Of a stretch of 64,000 nt of DNA, positions 1-11,439 are shown in pieces (position 1 is the stretch's first letter; each line of letters starts with the position of its first letter). The DNA comes from Arachis hypogaea (Eukaryota > Streptophyta > Magnoliopsida > Fabales > Fabaceae), in contig NC_092044.1 in NCBI RefSeq assembly GCF_003086295.3, forward strand, positions 5,048,843-5,112,842, given 5' to 3'. The notes under the pieces are model-generated. The model saw only the letters and a list, made by a program, of their open reading frames with translations. It ran no database searches and was not told the DNA's origin. Made by a program: the position numbers and the translations under genes.

Positions 1-28
1 ATTCTAAAACTTAAATCATATATTTTAA

Positions 29-171
29 GAGTTTAATTTTAATGTACTGAGTGTAAAAGTTTTTTTGAATGACTATTGACGCGGTCAATATAAAAAGATA
101 GTTATTTTTGCTAATATAACGTTATGTGATTAAAATGATTTTTCACTGACAGTACATCATAATTAAATTTA
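29..171. mobile_element. Small MITE (family shared with 50591-50761)
   Basis: The ends are imperfect inverted repeats: the left begins GAGTTTAATTTTAATGTACT and the right end reads as its approximate complement (AGTACATCATAATTAAATTT). The same family occurs at 50591-50761. The surrounding sequence (1-28 and 172-240) aligns with 12030-12110, which lacks the insertion, so that stretch serves as an empty site. No coding capacity. Superfamily is not determined. Confidence 0.6.
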
Positions 172-452
172 TATTTCAAACCATAAATCATAAACTATAA
201 ATTCAAACTTGATTTTATTTTGTTTCGCTTGTAAGTGTTTTTTAAACCATAAATCATAAACTATAAATTCAAATGTAAATCGAATCAAGTACTACTCCAC
301 AGCACATATATTGAATCAAGCTGATTCGATTTACTACCTATATAGATTATTGCCATTTCTTATTTATTAACTTTAAAATATAAATATCAATAAAAAATAT
401 TACTATTTAAATTTAAATAAAATATAAAAATGTTATAATTAAAAGTATTTTA
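172..452. other. Intergenic F-box-array flank, no gene
   Basis: Contains two copies of the phrase AAACCATAAATCATAAACTA (around 180 and 244) and matches the downstream flank of the F-box relic near 12060-12110. It also holds a short imperfect palindrome of the TTGAATCAAGCTGATTCGA type near 312-331. I see no gene. Confidence 0.5.
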
Positions 453-489
453 ATGATGACTGAAATTATATATTGTATAAATATAATTG

Positions 490-832
490 ATTTTGAATTT
501 CTTTCTCATTCTCACTCTCACGGTCTGATACTGAAAGGCTACAACAACTTTCTTCACCACACAACACAAGTTATGCGGTCCTTGCTGCTTTTTTCCCCTC
601 TTAATATTTCACCCCTCTTAATATTTACGGTTTGAAAAATAGCTGTGTGTTCTATTGTGCCTATATGAGATCAGCAAATTGTGTTATAAAAATTTCAAAA
701 TTCAAATGATGATTCCTTTCCTATGGCATAATTCTATTTCCAACACTATATCATGTGTTGCTGTTTATTTCTCATGAAATTCATGATAGTTTGGGATAGT
801 TGATGACATTTTGGGTCATGGTTCATCGCCGC
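490..832 (+). pseudogene. Truncated 5' leader of an F-box-array copy
   Basis: This stretch aligns with the 5'-UTR exon and leader intron of the F-box gene at 25300-25785. Shared words include CTCATTCTCACTCTCACGGT, the CTTCACCACA-CAACACAA segment, GGTTTGAAAAATAGCT, CTATTTCCAACA-TATATCATGTG and GACATTTTGGGTCATGGT. The similarity ends abruptly at about 832, where the GC-rich part of a CCGGTT element begins. No F-box coding sequence follows, so this is a leader separated from its gene. A short reading frame here (453-635) is not regarded as real. Confidence 0.65.
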
Positions 833-837
833 CGCAT

Positions 838-1955
838 GTTCGCCGCCGTCCCCGCGCATCTCGCCGGATCCTCCGCGTTGTGTGCTGGCGTCTGGTCTCT
901 CTCCTCCGTCTGAGCTCGGCTGCTCGCGCCTCTCTCGCCTCCGCGTCTGCTCGAGCGGTGCTTCCTGCTCGTGTCGTCGCCGCGCCTCCTCGCGTCTCTG
1001 CTTGAGCATTGTCGTCCCTCGCGTGCTTGCGCTCTCCCTATCCCTCATATTCTGCTAGTTCTTCGCATTGTAAACATAAGGAGAAGGACTGCCGCAGTGC
1101 CGTCAGCTTCTCCGCGTGACATTCTTCTCTGCTCATTGGAAGACCACCGAAGGTTATTTAATTTCTCTTGCTTACTTCTTTCGTTTTCAATCTGTTGTTC
1201 ATGAAAAAAATTATGATTTGGTTAATTTAGCTATGTGTTCAAAATGATTTAGTTAAAAACAATTAGTTAATTTTGTGTGTTTGTGAGCTCTGATCTCTTA
1301 TGATGCTATGTATATAATGTAATTGACTAATTGCTTGGTTATCAATTTATGATGAGACTTGAATTTGTTGCATGAGAAGCTTGTTAATTTCTTAGTTATC
1401 CTGCTCATTGCTGATTTTGTGTTCGTGTGCTAATTTTGAATTTGGAAAGAAAATGTTTGGAGATTGGTATCTAGTTATTTAGTTTTACTTTGTGGTTATG
1501 ATATTATGATTCTGCTAATAAAAATAATAGGGATGCACCTTATTTCCAATTTTAATTTTGAGGGCTCTGAAATTATCATTGTTAGAATTGATTGTTAATT
1601 GCCTAATTGATTAATGGTTAATAGGTTCCGTTGCTGCAGTGTGATTGTTAATTGCTTAATTGGAATTGATTGCTAATTGCTTAATTGATTGCCATGGTTA
1701 TTGTGTGAAATTAAGATATTAATGTAGTATTGAACTATTGACTAATAATATGTCTATTTTATTTTAGAAATTGAAACTTGATTGTTGTTAAAGTGTTGAA
1801 GATATATATTTCAAAATTTAATTTTAAGTTTTTGACTATTTTATATTGTTATTTAAGTAGGACCAGGTTAGCCGATTTAACCAATAACCCACCAGTTGAA
1901 CTAGTGACCCAGTAGTCTGATTGGTTTGATCACATATTCGGTTCTGATAACTATG
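838..1955 (+). mobile_element. 5'-truncated CCGGTT hAT-like element (copy D)
   Basis: The GC-rich block at 840-1020 matches 58950-59100 (shared CGCCGGATCCTCCGCGT and GTGTGCT). The right end (1860-1955) has the family's degenerate terminus: CCAGTTGAACTAGTGACCCA followed by TGGTTTGATCACATATTCGGTTCTGATAAC. The subterminal stretch TTTAAGTTTTTGACTATTTT also occurs, reverse-complemented, in the copy at 16985. The left terminus is missing; the element starts directly next to the F-box leader relic. The hAT assignment rests on the 8-bp target duplication of the sister copy at 13394-14830. Confidence 0.6.
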
Positions 1956-2184
1956 GAGTTGTTTTTCCTTTTGTCAGTTTGCTGAATTTCGTCTCAAGAC
2001 TCTTGTTGATGATTGTGTTGTATGACTTTTTATGAGTTAGGAAGTTGAACTTATTTGTTAATTATATGTTAGCACTTGGTCTATATTATTAGTTGAAAAT
2101 AGTTCAGGACATGTTCTTAATTTCTTATTGCAATAGATATGATCAAGACTTTAGGACATCTTATCTTTTTTTTTTTTTCTTAAT

Positions 2185-2357
2185 TAGTGTAAAAACTGAA
2201 AAACTGAACCGAACCAAACCAATTCTCATTGGTTTTGTTTGGTTTAATTGGCCTCACAAAAAAAGTCGAACCAAACCACACCGAACATTTTATATATAAT
2301 TGGTTCGGATAACTTTTTTTCCAAAAAAGAACCAAATTGCAAACCGAACACCCCTGT
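2185..2357. mobile_element. Small hAT-like MITE rich in GAACCAAACC
   Basis: The right end reads AACCGAACACCCCTG, i.e. CAGGGGTGTTCGGTT on the other strand, and the left end is a degenerate inverted form (TTAGTGTAAAAACTGAAAAA). The interior has repeated GAACC(A/G)AACC words in both orientations. Such ends are typical of short non-autonomous plant hAT-like elements. No target duplication was confirmed. It lies in the presumed 5' intron of the gene at 2668. Confidence 0.45.
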
Positions 2358-2667
2358 TCAAGAGCATGCTTACATCGGTTGAGCGACCAATTGTGGTTAC
2401 CACACTACAAGTAGCTATAGAATTTATATGTCAATGCTTAGCAATAAATTTATTGTTTTTCTTTCCCCTTAAATCTCAATGAATAAGTATCTATATGAAC
2501 ATCAAGTGCTTGCATAATGTGCAAGCCATTATCACGTTCCTTTTAAGTTTGGCTGCTAGGTGTTTGATAAAATGTCTGAATGAAAAGGGTTACTCTTTTT
2601 AGAGTCATTATTTGTTTCCATTTGTTTTGTGTGTTATTTTTCAGTTCCTCTATTTTTCTGGGAAGTA

Positions 2668-3915
2668 ATGGAACTGTCTTCTGGAATTCGGAAGCTGCTT
2701 TCCGGTGTCAAAACCAACAAATCTACACTTTTTAACCTGAACTCAATGCTTTATCACTGTTATCAAGATGTTTCCAACCTACAATGCTATCAGAATGACT
2801 TTTCCAAGCTAGAAGAATTGACTCGGGTTCTGGCGAATGTGGATGCAATTAATGGAAAACTTGTTGACACAATTAGTAATTCAACCATTTTTGATGAGCA
2901 GATTAAGCATGATATGTGTACCTTCAAGTCTCTTGTCCGGGCCTTTATTGGATCTCCAACAGTTCAGCACAAAATGAAACATGTTCTGGTCTCCACCATG
3001 GGAACACAAAATGAACCATTTTCTCCTTTCAGTCAAGCAAGAGAAAGAGAACCTATAGTGATTGATAACCTTGCCAAAGTGAGCAACTTTCTTGATGTTT
3101 CTACTCAACAAAGGAAGGTAGTTCGTTTCAAAGTGTGTCCACAGGCAACCCAGCACCGCATATTGATTGGTACACTCAAGGAAGTTCTGAATAATTTTAA
3201 AGTTGATTTGGATGCTTTGGATTCTCAGGGCTTAGACAAAGATACTATAATGGGTCAGCAAATTGTTCTTACCTGCTTGAAGTTTCTCACTGAAGCTGCT
3301 GTTTCCAATGAACCTGAATCCACTTCATGGATGAGGCTTTCACCTTCAAAAAATGTCAACACCTCTGGTTCCCGGAAATGGGAAGATGTTCTTGAGATGT
3401 TCAATGATCTGATCGAGTATTTTAGAGCCGAAACAAGATTAAAGTTGCATGTGGCTAAGGCTGAAGTCATGAAAGAAGGGCTTTTGCAAATCAAGGACAT
3501 TTTGATTGACAACAGTATTGGATACAAGGAAGCTAGACACCAAGAACGCCTGGTGCAAAAGAAGCTTTCCAAAACATTGGGACACTCATCTCGCTGCTTA
3601 TTCACACTATTATTATATTACCTATTTGGAAGAGTCTCAGATATTGAAGTAGATATGGCTGGTGGAATTTACAAGAGTGGAAGCGACAAGAACTGGTTGT
3701 GTATGGGAAGAATTTTGACTTCAGATAGTGAGAAGATGATTGGGCGCGGTGTGAAGCAGTTGGATAAAGCACTTAGCCTTTTCAAGTTTGTATGGGAAAC
3801 TGCTGAAATGAAAGGTCATTTGGACCTTCAAGGCCATTTGTGGTGTGTTGGAGAACACAACAGGGTGCTTAGGTACAGAGGAAACACATACTTTCTTCAT
3901 GGCATTTGCCTCTAA
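2668..3915 (+). CDS. Intact single-exon gene of unknown function (415 aa)
   Basis: I do not recognise this protein. The frame is open for 415 codons from ATG 2668 (MELSSGIRK...) to a stop at 3913-3915. Upstream in-frame codons to 2629 have no ATG. A strong acceptor (TTATTTTTCAG, ending at 2644) lies 23 nt before the start, so the 5' UTR is probably spliced from an exon further upstream. The protein is predicted mostly helical, with no signal peptide. There is a hydrophobic patch near residues 310-325 (CLFTLLLYYLFG) and a compact C-terminus rich in aromatic residues (GHLWCVGEHNRVLRYRGNTY). Codon use and the uninterrupted frame argue for a real gene in this TE-rich setting. I see no enzyme motif. 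A soluble conserved plant protein is my best description; function is open. Confidence 0.75.
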   Translation: MELSSGIRKLLSGVKTNKSTLFNLNSMLYHCYQDVSNLQCYQNDFSKLEELTRVLANVDAINGKLVDTISNSTIFDEQIKHDMCTFKSLVRAFIGSPTVQHKMKHVLVSTMGTQNEPFSPFSQAREREPIVIDNLAKVSNFLDVSTQQRKVVRFKVCPQATQHRILIGTLKEVLNNFKVDLDALDSQGLDKDTIMGQQIVLTCLKFLTEAAVSNEPESTSWMRLSPSKNVNTSGSRKWEDVLEMFNDLIEYFRAETRLKLHVAKAEVMKEGLLQIKDILIDNSIGYKEARHQERLVQKKLSKTLGHSSRCLFTLLLYYLFGRVSDIEVDMAGGIYKSGSDKNWLCMGRILTSDSEKMIGRGVKQLDKALSLFKFVWETAEMKGHLDLQGHLWCVGEHNRVLRYRGNTYFLHGICL

Positions 3916-6100
3916 TCTTGGAAACTCATGTAGTTGTTTTCATGTGAATTTGATAGTTAAGAACCGTTAAATAACAATTTAGTCACATATGTCAAATTAT
4001 CTAACGATTCTTAACTATTAATGTCGCGTGAAGACAACTGTATCCGAGTATCTTTACAAAATCATTCAACCTCTATTCTATGATTCTTATTCTTTCCATA
4101 GCTTTTGTTGTCACAAACAAATATTCAATTGCAAATTATCTTGTGTATGTGCCCATTTTCATATGAATAATTTAGTTTATTAGATTTTGAAACAGTATCT
4201 AAATGAAGAATGGAGGATGCTGATATAGGATTCAAATGTGCCTTCCATAAATTCTATGTACCTTAACTCTTCTTCAGAAAATATGCCATAGGCCAATAAG
4301 AATAAGCATATATTTTAATTTTTTCCTACTTGATTGATGCTATATCTCACTATCTAAAGCCATGGGAAGTAGGGAACAAAATAAATTAAAAATTCCACTT
4401 CTCCAATTTTTAAGCTTATCGCTAAATGAAAATACGTAGAGCAAGATCATGATAGTTCATCATCTTGCACGAAAAATTTTGCTAAGAATTTTGACATATT
4501 ACAAGGTGTCAAATGGCCAAACTTTGAGATCATCAACACACTGAATACATATAATTAACCACACAAAACAAAATTGCATATCGTTTCATATTTAGGGTGG
4601 GAAAGGTACACAATAAAATTTCATGATGTGTAGTTTGATAACGATCCTATCCTTTAGGTAAGGCATAAAAAAGATTTTTGTCCTATTTTTTTATGTTCTG
4701 AGAGTAAATAAATACTCTTGTTTTATGTTATTCATTTTTTTTTCTCAATAATGTGGCCCAATTTTTTATTAGTTTTTATTTTGTTAATTTTTAAAATATA
4801 ATAAATATGCAATTATAATCATTATATGGATTAAATTTTAGTTGTTAAGAAAAATAAAATAATTTTAAATTATTTTTTTAAATTATATATTATGTATGTA
4901 AATAATAAGTAAATTCTTTTTTTCGGTTGTGTTCATTTCATTTTGCCCTTAAGTCAGGAAGAACCTACGTAGTATATAACTAGTTGCCTAGTCATACGTA
5001 TATGTCGACAAACTGAAAACTATTTTTCTGAAAACTATTTTTCTGAGATGATGATGATGATTATGATTAATCGGTGTTAATTTGATTTCACACGAGTTTG
5101 ATTAGAAAATAAAAAGTTAACAACTATTATAAGAGAAGGAAAATGTTAGGGAATAAATTTTGTTATGAATATTAGTCAATACTTTTAGTTAATATTTTAT
5201 TTTTATATTATTAAAAGTTAGAATTTAATATTTAAAGTATAAAATATTAGTCAAAATTAATAAATTTTATTAGTTAAATAACATTATTTCTAAAAAAAAT
5301 TCATCTGCTAAGCAATATACAAATGTATTTAAGTTATTTAAAAGTGAAAATATTTCTAAAATAAAAATGTTTATAAAATAAGAGAGTATAGATTAATCAT
5401 TTTGATTTAAATTATATTTGCAAACATTATATATAGAGACACACAACGGCGCATTTTAACATGGTTATCCTACAGTGACTATATATACTAATTATGATAT
5501 TTTAAAAAATATTGTTAAAAATTAAAATAATATTTTTATTATTTAATAATATTCTTTATTTAAAAAATAGAAAAAGTTTTTTAAATAAAAAAATATAGAT
5601 ATATTTCATTAATAAAATCAAACTATCTAGATTAAACTAGAGACAAAGGATAAAAATGAAAAATTCTAACTCAGATATTTGATGAGTTTAAAAAACTTTA
5701 AAATTATGTTGATGATGAATAAATATTATTAAAAGTAATAAATTGTAAAATTATTAAATTAAATTTTAATTCACATTTATTGATTAATAATTTTACTGTA
5801 CAAATTTTGTGTTTGGATTAAAAATTCAACAAACTCAATATGCTGAAAAAATTCAGCTTTGATTACAAAAATATTTTAAGAAATGTAACTGAATTGTTAT
5901 ACTTGTTGGGCTAGGAAAATCAATTTGAAGCCCAACAAAATAGTTGGTCCGAAATTTAAAATAAATTGGGGCACATTTGCTAGGCTACTCTTTTAACATG
6001 ATGATATTCAACTTTTGTTAAGTAGCTCCATGATTCCACGGACATCACCCTCTTCTTTTGATAGATTTTAAAATTTAATTTACTGTATTAATAGCATTGG
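3916..6100. other. AT-rich intergenic region, no gene
   Basis: No convincing gene. It holds a duplicated CTGAAAACTATTTTT phrase near 5014-5045 and an AT-rich stretch at 5140-5290 with weak inverted symmetry that may be an old MITE. The 3' UTR of the unknown gene probably occupies the first few hundred bases. Confidence 0.5.
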
Positions 6101-6239
6101 AAACATGAAAGAGAAAGAATTGATTTGATAGCCATCATTAGTATCACTGCTACCAAGCCAAAGGAAGTAGGAAATTTAATTCATTTCATTCTCTCACTTA
6201 GTTCTACTAAAAGCATTTTAATTTTCTCTCTCTTCTCTC

Positions 6240-7540
6240 TCAATTTTTGGTCACTTCACAGAGAAATTATGGAAGCTAAGGTAAGTTATCAGAAGAAAGA
6301 AGAAGAAGCTAGAAGCAAGCATGAAATCATTGTGATGATGGCATCAAAAAAAAAAAGAAAATCAAAAGTATGGTGTGGTTGAGATCTTTGCCACTAAAGG
6401 TAAGATGTGGTGAAATAATATCAAGTCTTCCATACCCAAAAATGGAAGAGATCCACCTCGGTCAGAGGAAGAAGATTCTTTGGAAGCATGGCTCGTCTCT
6501 ACTTTTGATCAACCACCACATGAGGTAGCTACTGTAGCTACGTGGAAGAAGAGGCAGAAGATTAGAGCAGTAGGAGCTGTCAAGCATTAAAGAAGCATCA
6601 AGGGCTAGGAATCCGTCTTGGGGAGCAAGTCAAGATGGAAGGCCCGGATTGATGAAGCTTGGTGTGAAGGAAAGACACAGAGGTAATTGCATGTTGGGTT
6701 TTATATTCGGTTTCTTCTACTCTCTCTCTGGCCAAACCGGTTTTGGTTTGAAGAAGAAGAAGATTAGCTCGGTTTAACCGTTTCAACCTAGGAATCTTCC
6801 CCTTCGATAATAAGGGTGAATGGCCAAGGCTTGAGACAAGGAGTGAGAGCACACGCTCGGGTTCCATAGCTCTTGGAGCTGTTTATTCTTCTCCTTCATG
6901 GCTTTCGTTGAATATTTCTTTTTCTCAGTGAGTCTGTCTGTGTTTCATTGGTAAAAGGCAAAATGTGAGGTTTTGTAAAAAAAAGCCACTGAGTGAAAAA
7001 AGGTAGAGAGTTAAAGAAAAAGCCATTATTATCTCAGAAATTCTTTGTATGTATTTCTGTTTTGTTATCGTGATCCTGAGGAGATCCCTTGAAAGTTGGG
7101 TTAGCACTTAGCAGTTGAAAGCTTGGTAGGTGACCAAGTCAAGTTCAGTTTTGGGGGATAGATTCTGGACTTGTCCCGGATAGGAATGGGTAGTTTCTAG
7201 GGAAGAATTGATGTCTGTAATCAATTTGATTATAGTGAAATTCCGTCACAGTTGTGATGGAGACTGGATGTAGGCTGCATTGCACTGAGCAGCTGAACCA
7301 GGATACTTCTGGGTGTGATTCTCTCTTTCTCTTCTACTCCTTTACTGTTTCTGTTTGTGGGAGACAAAATTAAAAAATATCTCCTAATTGGTTATGAGAC
7401 AAAAAAAATGTCTCTTGACCAGTTATGAGACAAAAAGCAGAAATATTTCTTGGAGCAATTCTAAAAGTAGAAAGTAACATTCAGAAAAAAATAGCTAAAA
7501 TTCAACCCCTCTTTTCTTAATCACTGATAACCATCAATAT
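6240..7540 (+). repeat. Repeat resembling LTR-retrotransposon sequence
   Basis: A GC-richer island in AT-rich DNA. It contains a start-like ATGGAAGCTAAG followed by GTAAGT (6270-6287) and several short frames broken by stops. Farther on is a stretch around 7260-7330 (GGCTGCATTGCACTGAGCAG, CTGAACCAGGATACTTCTGG) ending in AATTCAACCCCTCTTTTCTT near 7500. The tail style is reminiscent of legume copia LTR/leader sequence, but I cannot define LTR ends, a primer-binding site or a target duplication. Treated as a probable retroelement-derived repeat of uncertain class. Confidence 0.35.
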
Positions 7541-7721
7541 TTAATACAATCAATACAAGAAGATGAATCAAAAGAGAACGACGAGTTCACTTTCTCACCG
7601 TTCTTCTATAACTCTGCGAGTGGCATCCAAAACAGAAGAAGAAAGAGTATTTTACCTTCAAAAAATATAATTTTAACTTTAGCAATACTAGTACAAATAC
7701 AATAACTATTAACGAGTAAGA

Positions 7722-7727
<6 letters not shown>

Positions 7728-7770
<43 letters not shown>
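7728..7770. repeat. (TA)n microsatellite
   Basis: About 21 uninterrupted TA dinucleotides, immediately upstream of the F-box leader relic at 7840. Confidence 0.9.
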
Positions 7771-7773
<3 letters not shown>

Positions 7774-7839
7774 CTTTTTACGGTGTAAATTACTGCCTCA
7801 CTAAATACTCTATTTATTTTGCTATGACTCTGAATCTCT

Positions 7840-8018
7840 CAAATCCTTTGTCATTCTCCCCGAACGTGATGTGTCTTCAAAGGCTACAACTACATTCTTC
7901 AGCGCACAACACTCATTTCTCTATGCATATTGATGTACCCTTAGTTGTGTAGGATAATCTATACATACATGCCTTCATTGCAAGTTTCCTCCACTGCTCT
8001 AAGTATCAAATATTCAAT
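7840..8018 (+). pseudogene. F-box-array relic: leader fused to exon 2 fragment
   Basis: The segment 7870-7920 matches the 5'-UTR exon of the gene at 25380-25425 (GTGTCTTCAAAGGCTACAAC, CTACATTCTTCA). It then passes directly into sequence matching intron 1/exon 2 of that gene (27388-27470: GTGTAGGAT-ATA-CATA, CAAGTTTC-TCCACT, GTATCAAA-ATT). The whole first coding exon (F-box and most LRRs) is deleted, and the remaining exon 2 breaks off at the border of the CACTA-type element. Its 3' flank reappears at 11440-12110. Confidence 0.6.
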
Positions 8019-8512
8019 CAATACAAAAAAAATCCTGAGTAGCGACAAATTTATTGTCCGATTCCTTAAATATATCCGACGATAATCAATTCACCATCGA
8101 ATTCATCCTAAAAAATAATTGGTATAAATTTCATTGGTAAATATTTATTGTCAGATTTATTTCGTCCGACGATAATTACCGTCAGATTTTACAACAAATT
8201 ACCAATTCAAGAAACCAATTAGTCATTGACAATTTTTTCTGATGATAATGTTAGTGTCAAAAAATGTTATTTCGTGTTATGTTACTGTCGAATTATTCTT
8301 ACGGTAATTTTGACGGTGATGTCAATTTTTTTAGAATTTAAAATAAATGGTCAATTTTAATTTTAAATTAAATTTTTTTTCATACGATTAGTAGTCAATT
8401 TATAAATCATGAAAAAATTTTATTTAAAATAAATAAATAATATAATGTGCAAATTAAATAAAAGTCAAGTACACCAAATAAATATATGAAGTAATAAAAT
8501 AAAAATTAATAT

Positions 8513-9106
8513 CTACATATCCAAGTAGTCGTCGTCGTGAGTCCCATGACCTTGAGTTAGCAGTGCAGGAGGCGATGACGATATCCTTGTGCCACTAGCG
8601 CTACTGCTGTCACCTGCAGCAGGACCGCTGCCACCAGCAGGGTCGATGCCAGCGGCGCACATCTGGGTCAGGTACACCTCCATATGAGCTCCTGCATCCG
8701 CTCCAGTGACTCTCTAAACTCCAACCTGAACTCATCCATAGACGTCACGCGGGTGAGATCTCCTGATGTCTCTCCCGATAATTGTTAAGCTCCTGAGCCT
8801 GCTAGTGAAAGCTGCACTAGAGCTCCTGCACTTGGAAGCTTAAATCCACGCCTTCCTCGGGTTGGATGGCTCGACTGGTGGCGAAGCTTGACAACGGCCT
8901 CAACGTTGAGGTGCGGAGGCTACTGGCGAAGAACGACCCCATCCCAGAACGCGGTTCTTGTACGAGGCTGAGGCAGTCTCGCGCCAAACTGCATCGGGGT
9001 CAACGATTGAGATCACAGATCCATCGGTGACGTCCTCCCCACTTTGCTGAGACTGCTGAGTCGCGGCATCTAGTCTTTGTGTGTAGGACTTCTGTGCAAT
9101 TAACAC
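8513..9106 (-). pseudogene. Transposase_24-like (Ptta/En/Spm) C-terminal remnant
   Basis: Read on the minus strand, 9106-8900 encodes TQRLDAATQQSQQ, then VDPDAVWRETAS and YKNRVLGWG. This order (DPxxVW...KNRVxGxG) is the pattern of the plant Transposase_24 family. The frame then shifts, and another frame continues to an acidic end (GHGTHDDDYLDM) with a stop at 8513-8515. In CACTA elements this accessory protein works with TNPD-type transposase; here it is broken and no DDE transposase is present. More GC-rich exon-like blocks at 9560-9900 and 10740-11000 on the same strand may be its upstream exons. Confidence 0.55.
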
Positions 9107-9930
9107 AAGTTATTATGATTAGTAAGACAGATATATAGTTAATCTCTAATAATTTTGTAGCAGAAGATAATCAAATGTATGTTTACTCGCATAATGGTTC
9201 TAAGACCGGTGATCAATAAATCTCGCTTTGTTCTCCTTCAGCGTGTGGGTGTACTTGAATGTCTCCGCTAATGTGACCTCATGTTCCAACGACTTTGACT
9301 TGAGAAAATTTCAGCAATAGCAAAAATCATAATTATGAAAACTAGAAAACAATAATCAACAATTCAAATCAACCTAATTAAATCCAATAAACAGGAATCA
9401 AGTTTCAGGAACTTTCAGTAATAATAAGTATCATAATCATAAAAACTAGAAAGCAATAACCATCAATTAACACTTAAATCAACTTAACTAGAAACAACTC
9501 AGGTAGTTTCAGCGATAACCATAAACAGAAAATACATGAACATTGAACATGCTACTTACCCCGTGCCGCCATCAGGCCAAATGCGCAACCGTATGGTGGG
9601 AGGTGGTTGAGGGGCTTCAGCTACTGTCATGTCTGAGACTAGACACACGAGGGCCGCGGCATCTGTCGCGAGTCGGCGTCACCGTGGATGCGGGCTGCTG
9701 AGCGGTCGGAGGCGGCGCCATCGTCGTGGACGGAGGCACGTAATTTGGGTTAGGGACCATGGGGAACGGCTGGTCCATTAAACCCCAACATGCGGCGTCA
9801 CCGACGTGGTCAGAATAGAGGGAGAGGATCCAAAAGTCTCAGAGGTACCGGAAGAAATCCTCCCCCACCCTGACCACGACATGCAGCCTGATCCGCAGCA
9901 GCTCTGCCTATCGACATGTCTGTAAATAAC

Positions 9931-10560
9931 AGTCATCAATACAACAATCAACACAATTAGACAATTCCAAACATTTCAACAATTCAAGACCTAGTGTATT
10001 AAATCTAACCTAATTTAATCAACCTAAATCCACTAAGATTAGAAAACTAACCCTATACTTGCTTTGAAACTAGTTCAAAATTGAAAGAGAAATTCTAATC
10101 AAACCTAAACTAAATTTAACTAAAATTAAACAATTAGCAAACAATCTCAACAATAATTTCTCAGCAAAATAGTCATCGACACAGTAATTAACACAATTAG
10201 ACAATTCCAAACACTTCAACAATTCAAGACCTAATGTGTTGAATCTAAACCTAATTTAATCAACCTAAATCCACTAAGATTAGAAAACTAACCTTGAACG
10301 AACTTTAAAACTGATTCACAATTAAAATTGAAATTATAACCAAACCTAAACTAAATTAAACTAAAATTAAACAATTAGCAAATAATGTCAGTAATAATTT
10401 CTCAGCAAAACAGTCATCAACACAGGAAATAACAAAATTAGTGAATTTCAAACACTTCAACAATTTAAAACCTAATATATTGAATCTAACCTAAATTAAT
10501 CAAACTAAATTACAAACCCTAAACAAATTCAAATTACAAACTCAAGAATCACAATAGCAT
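9931..10560. repeat. ~240-bp tandem repeat inside the CACTA element
   Basis: Three successive copies begin AGTCATC(A/G)A at 9931, 10171 and 10412 (spacing 240 and 241). Each continues with AATTAGACAATTCCAAACA-like and CAACAATTCAAGACCTA-like phrases. The third copy is the most diverged and shortest. A weaker ~102-bp duplication lies at 9310-9500. Confidence 0.75.
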
Positions 10561-11439
10561 ACTTAATTACCTATGAACTAAGAGAAATCCTAAAAAAATT
10601 TTAATTTTACTCTAAATCAACCTAATAGCAAAAAGTAGTTTAACTAAACTAAATTACTAATGCAAAATTAAAATCTAATTAAACCATAATGAATTTAAAA
10701 CAGAGAAAATTAAATTGAAAATTGACAAAATGACAAAATCAACCTCAGAGCAAGAAGAGTGGAGCAACGGTGGAGGTGGAGGTTGCAACGGTGGAAGTGG
10801 CTCGCCGGAGTGCACCTCGATGGAGAGAACGGCGGACGTCGCAGTGGTGGAGGCTTGACTTGTGGTGGAGGTTCTGCTTCCCCAAATCCACGTGGAGCGT
10901 TGAGCGTGGCTAGCGACAGAGGTTCTAGCTCGCTGAGAATGGTGGGGCGGCGGCGGCAGCGGGAGGGGGTAGAGAACCGGCGGCGGCAAAAGTGGAGGCA
11001 ATGATGAGAGAGAGAGAGGGTGGTGATGAAGAGAGAGAAGCTAAGGAAAAATTCGAAATGGGGGAGACGAAAGTTCGCACTATCATTTAAGGCACGGTTA
11101 CCGTCGGATTTATCGTCGAAAAAAATCGACGATAACGTTTTCTATACATCCAAAATACAACGTTTCACTAAATAAGATTACTGACAGATTTATCGGCGCC
11201 GCCATAATTTTTTTTCATCAAATATTATTGTTGACGTTACTATTGGAACATCAATTTCAACAATAATATTTGACAATTATGAATTTATAGTCAAATTTAA
11301 TGACAAATTTGTCACTAATATCTGATACTAAATTTAACAATATATTCGATGATACTTAACGTTTTTTTTTAACTAATTTAAGGTCATGCTATATGCATGC
11401 TATCGCATAAATCTTTTAATTTGGGAAGAAAAATATTAT

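Larger units (their letters stand above)
8025..11365 (-). mobile_element. CACTA (En/Spm)-type element, degenerate
   Basis: Both ends carry clustered CCGACGATAA/TTATCGTCGG-like subterminal words (8070-8200 and 11095-11345). The interior holds Transposase_24-like remains on the minus strand, so I assign it to CACTA. I did not find the canonical CACTA terminal bases or a 3-bp duplication, so borders are approximate. It sits inside an F-box relic, whose exon 2 fragment lies to the left and whose 3' flank lies to the right. Confidence 0.55.

Noticed and set aside
746..1204. Arg/Ser-rich open frames on both strands in the GC-rich block
   Set aside because: Frames on both strands follow from GC-rich composition. 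The block belongs to a transposon copy also found at 58.9 kb and the frames are not conserved between the copies.
10675..11004. Proline-rich frame (minus) and Gly/Arg-rich frame (plus)
   Set aside because: Overlapping low-complexity frames inside the CACTA element. At most an upstream exon of the transposon protein.
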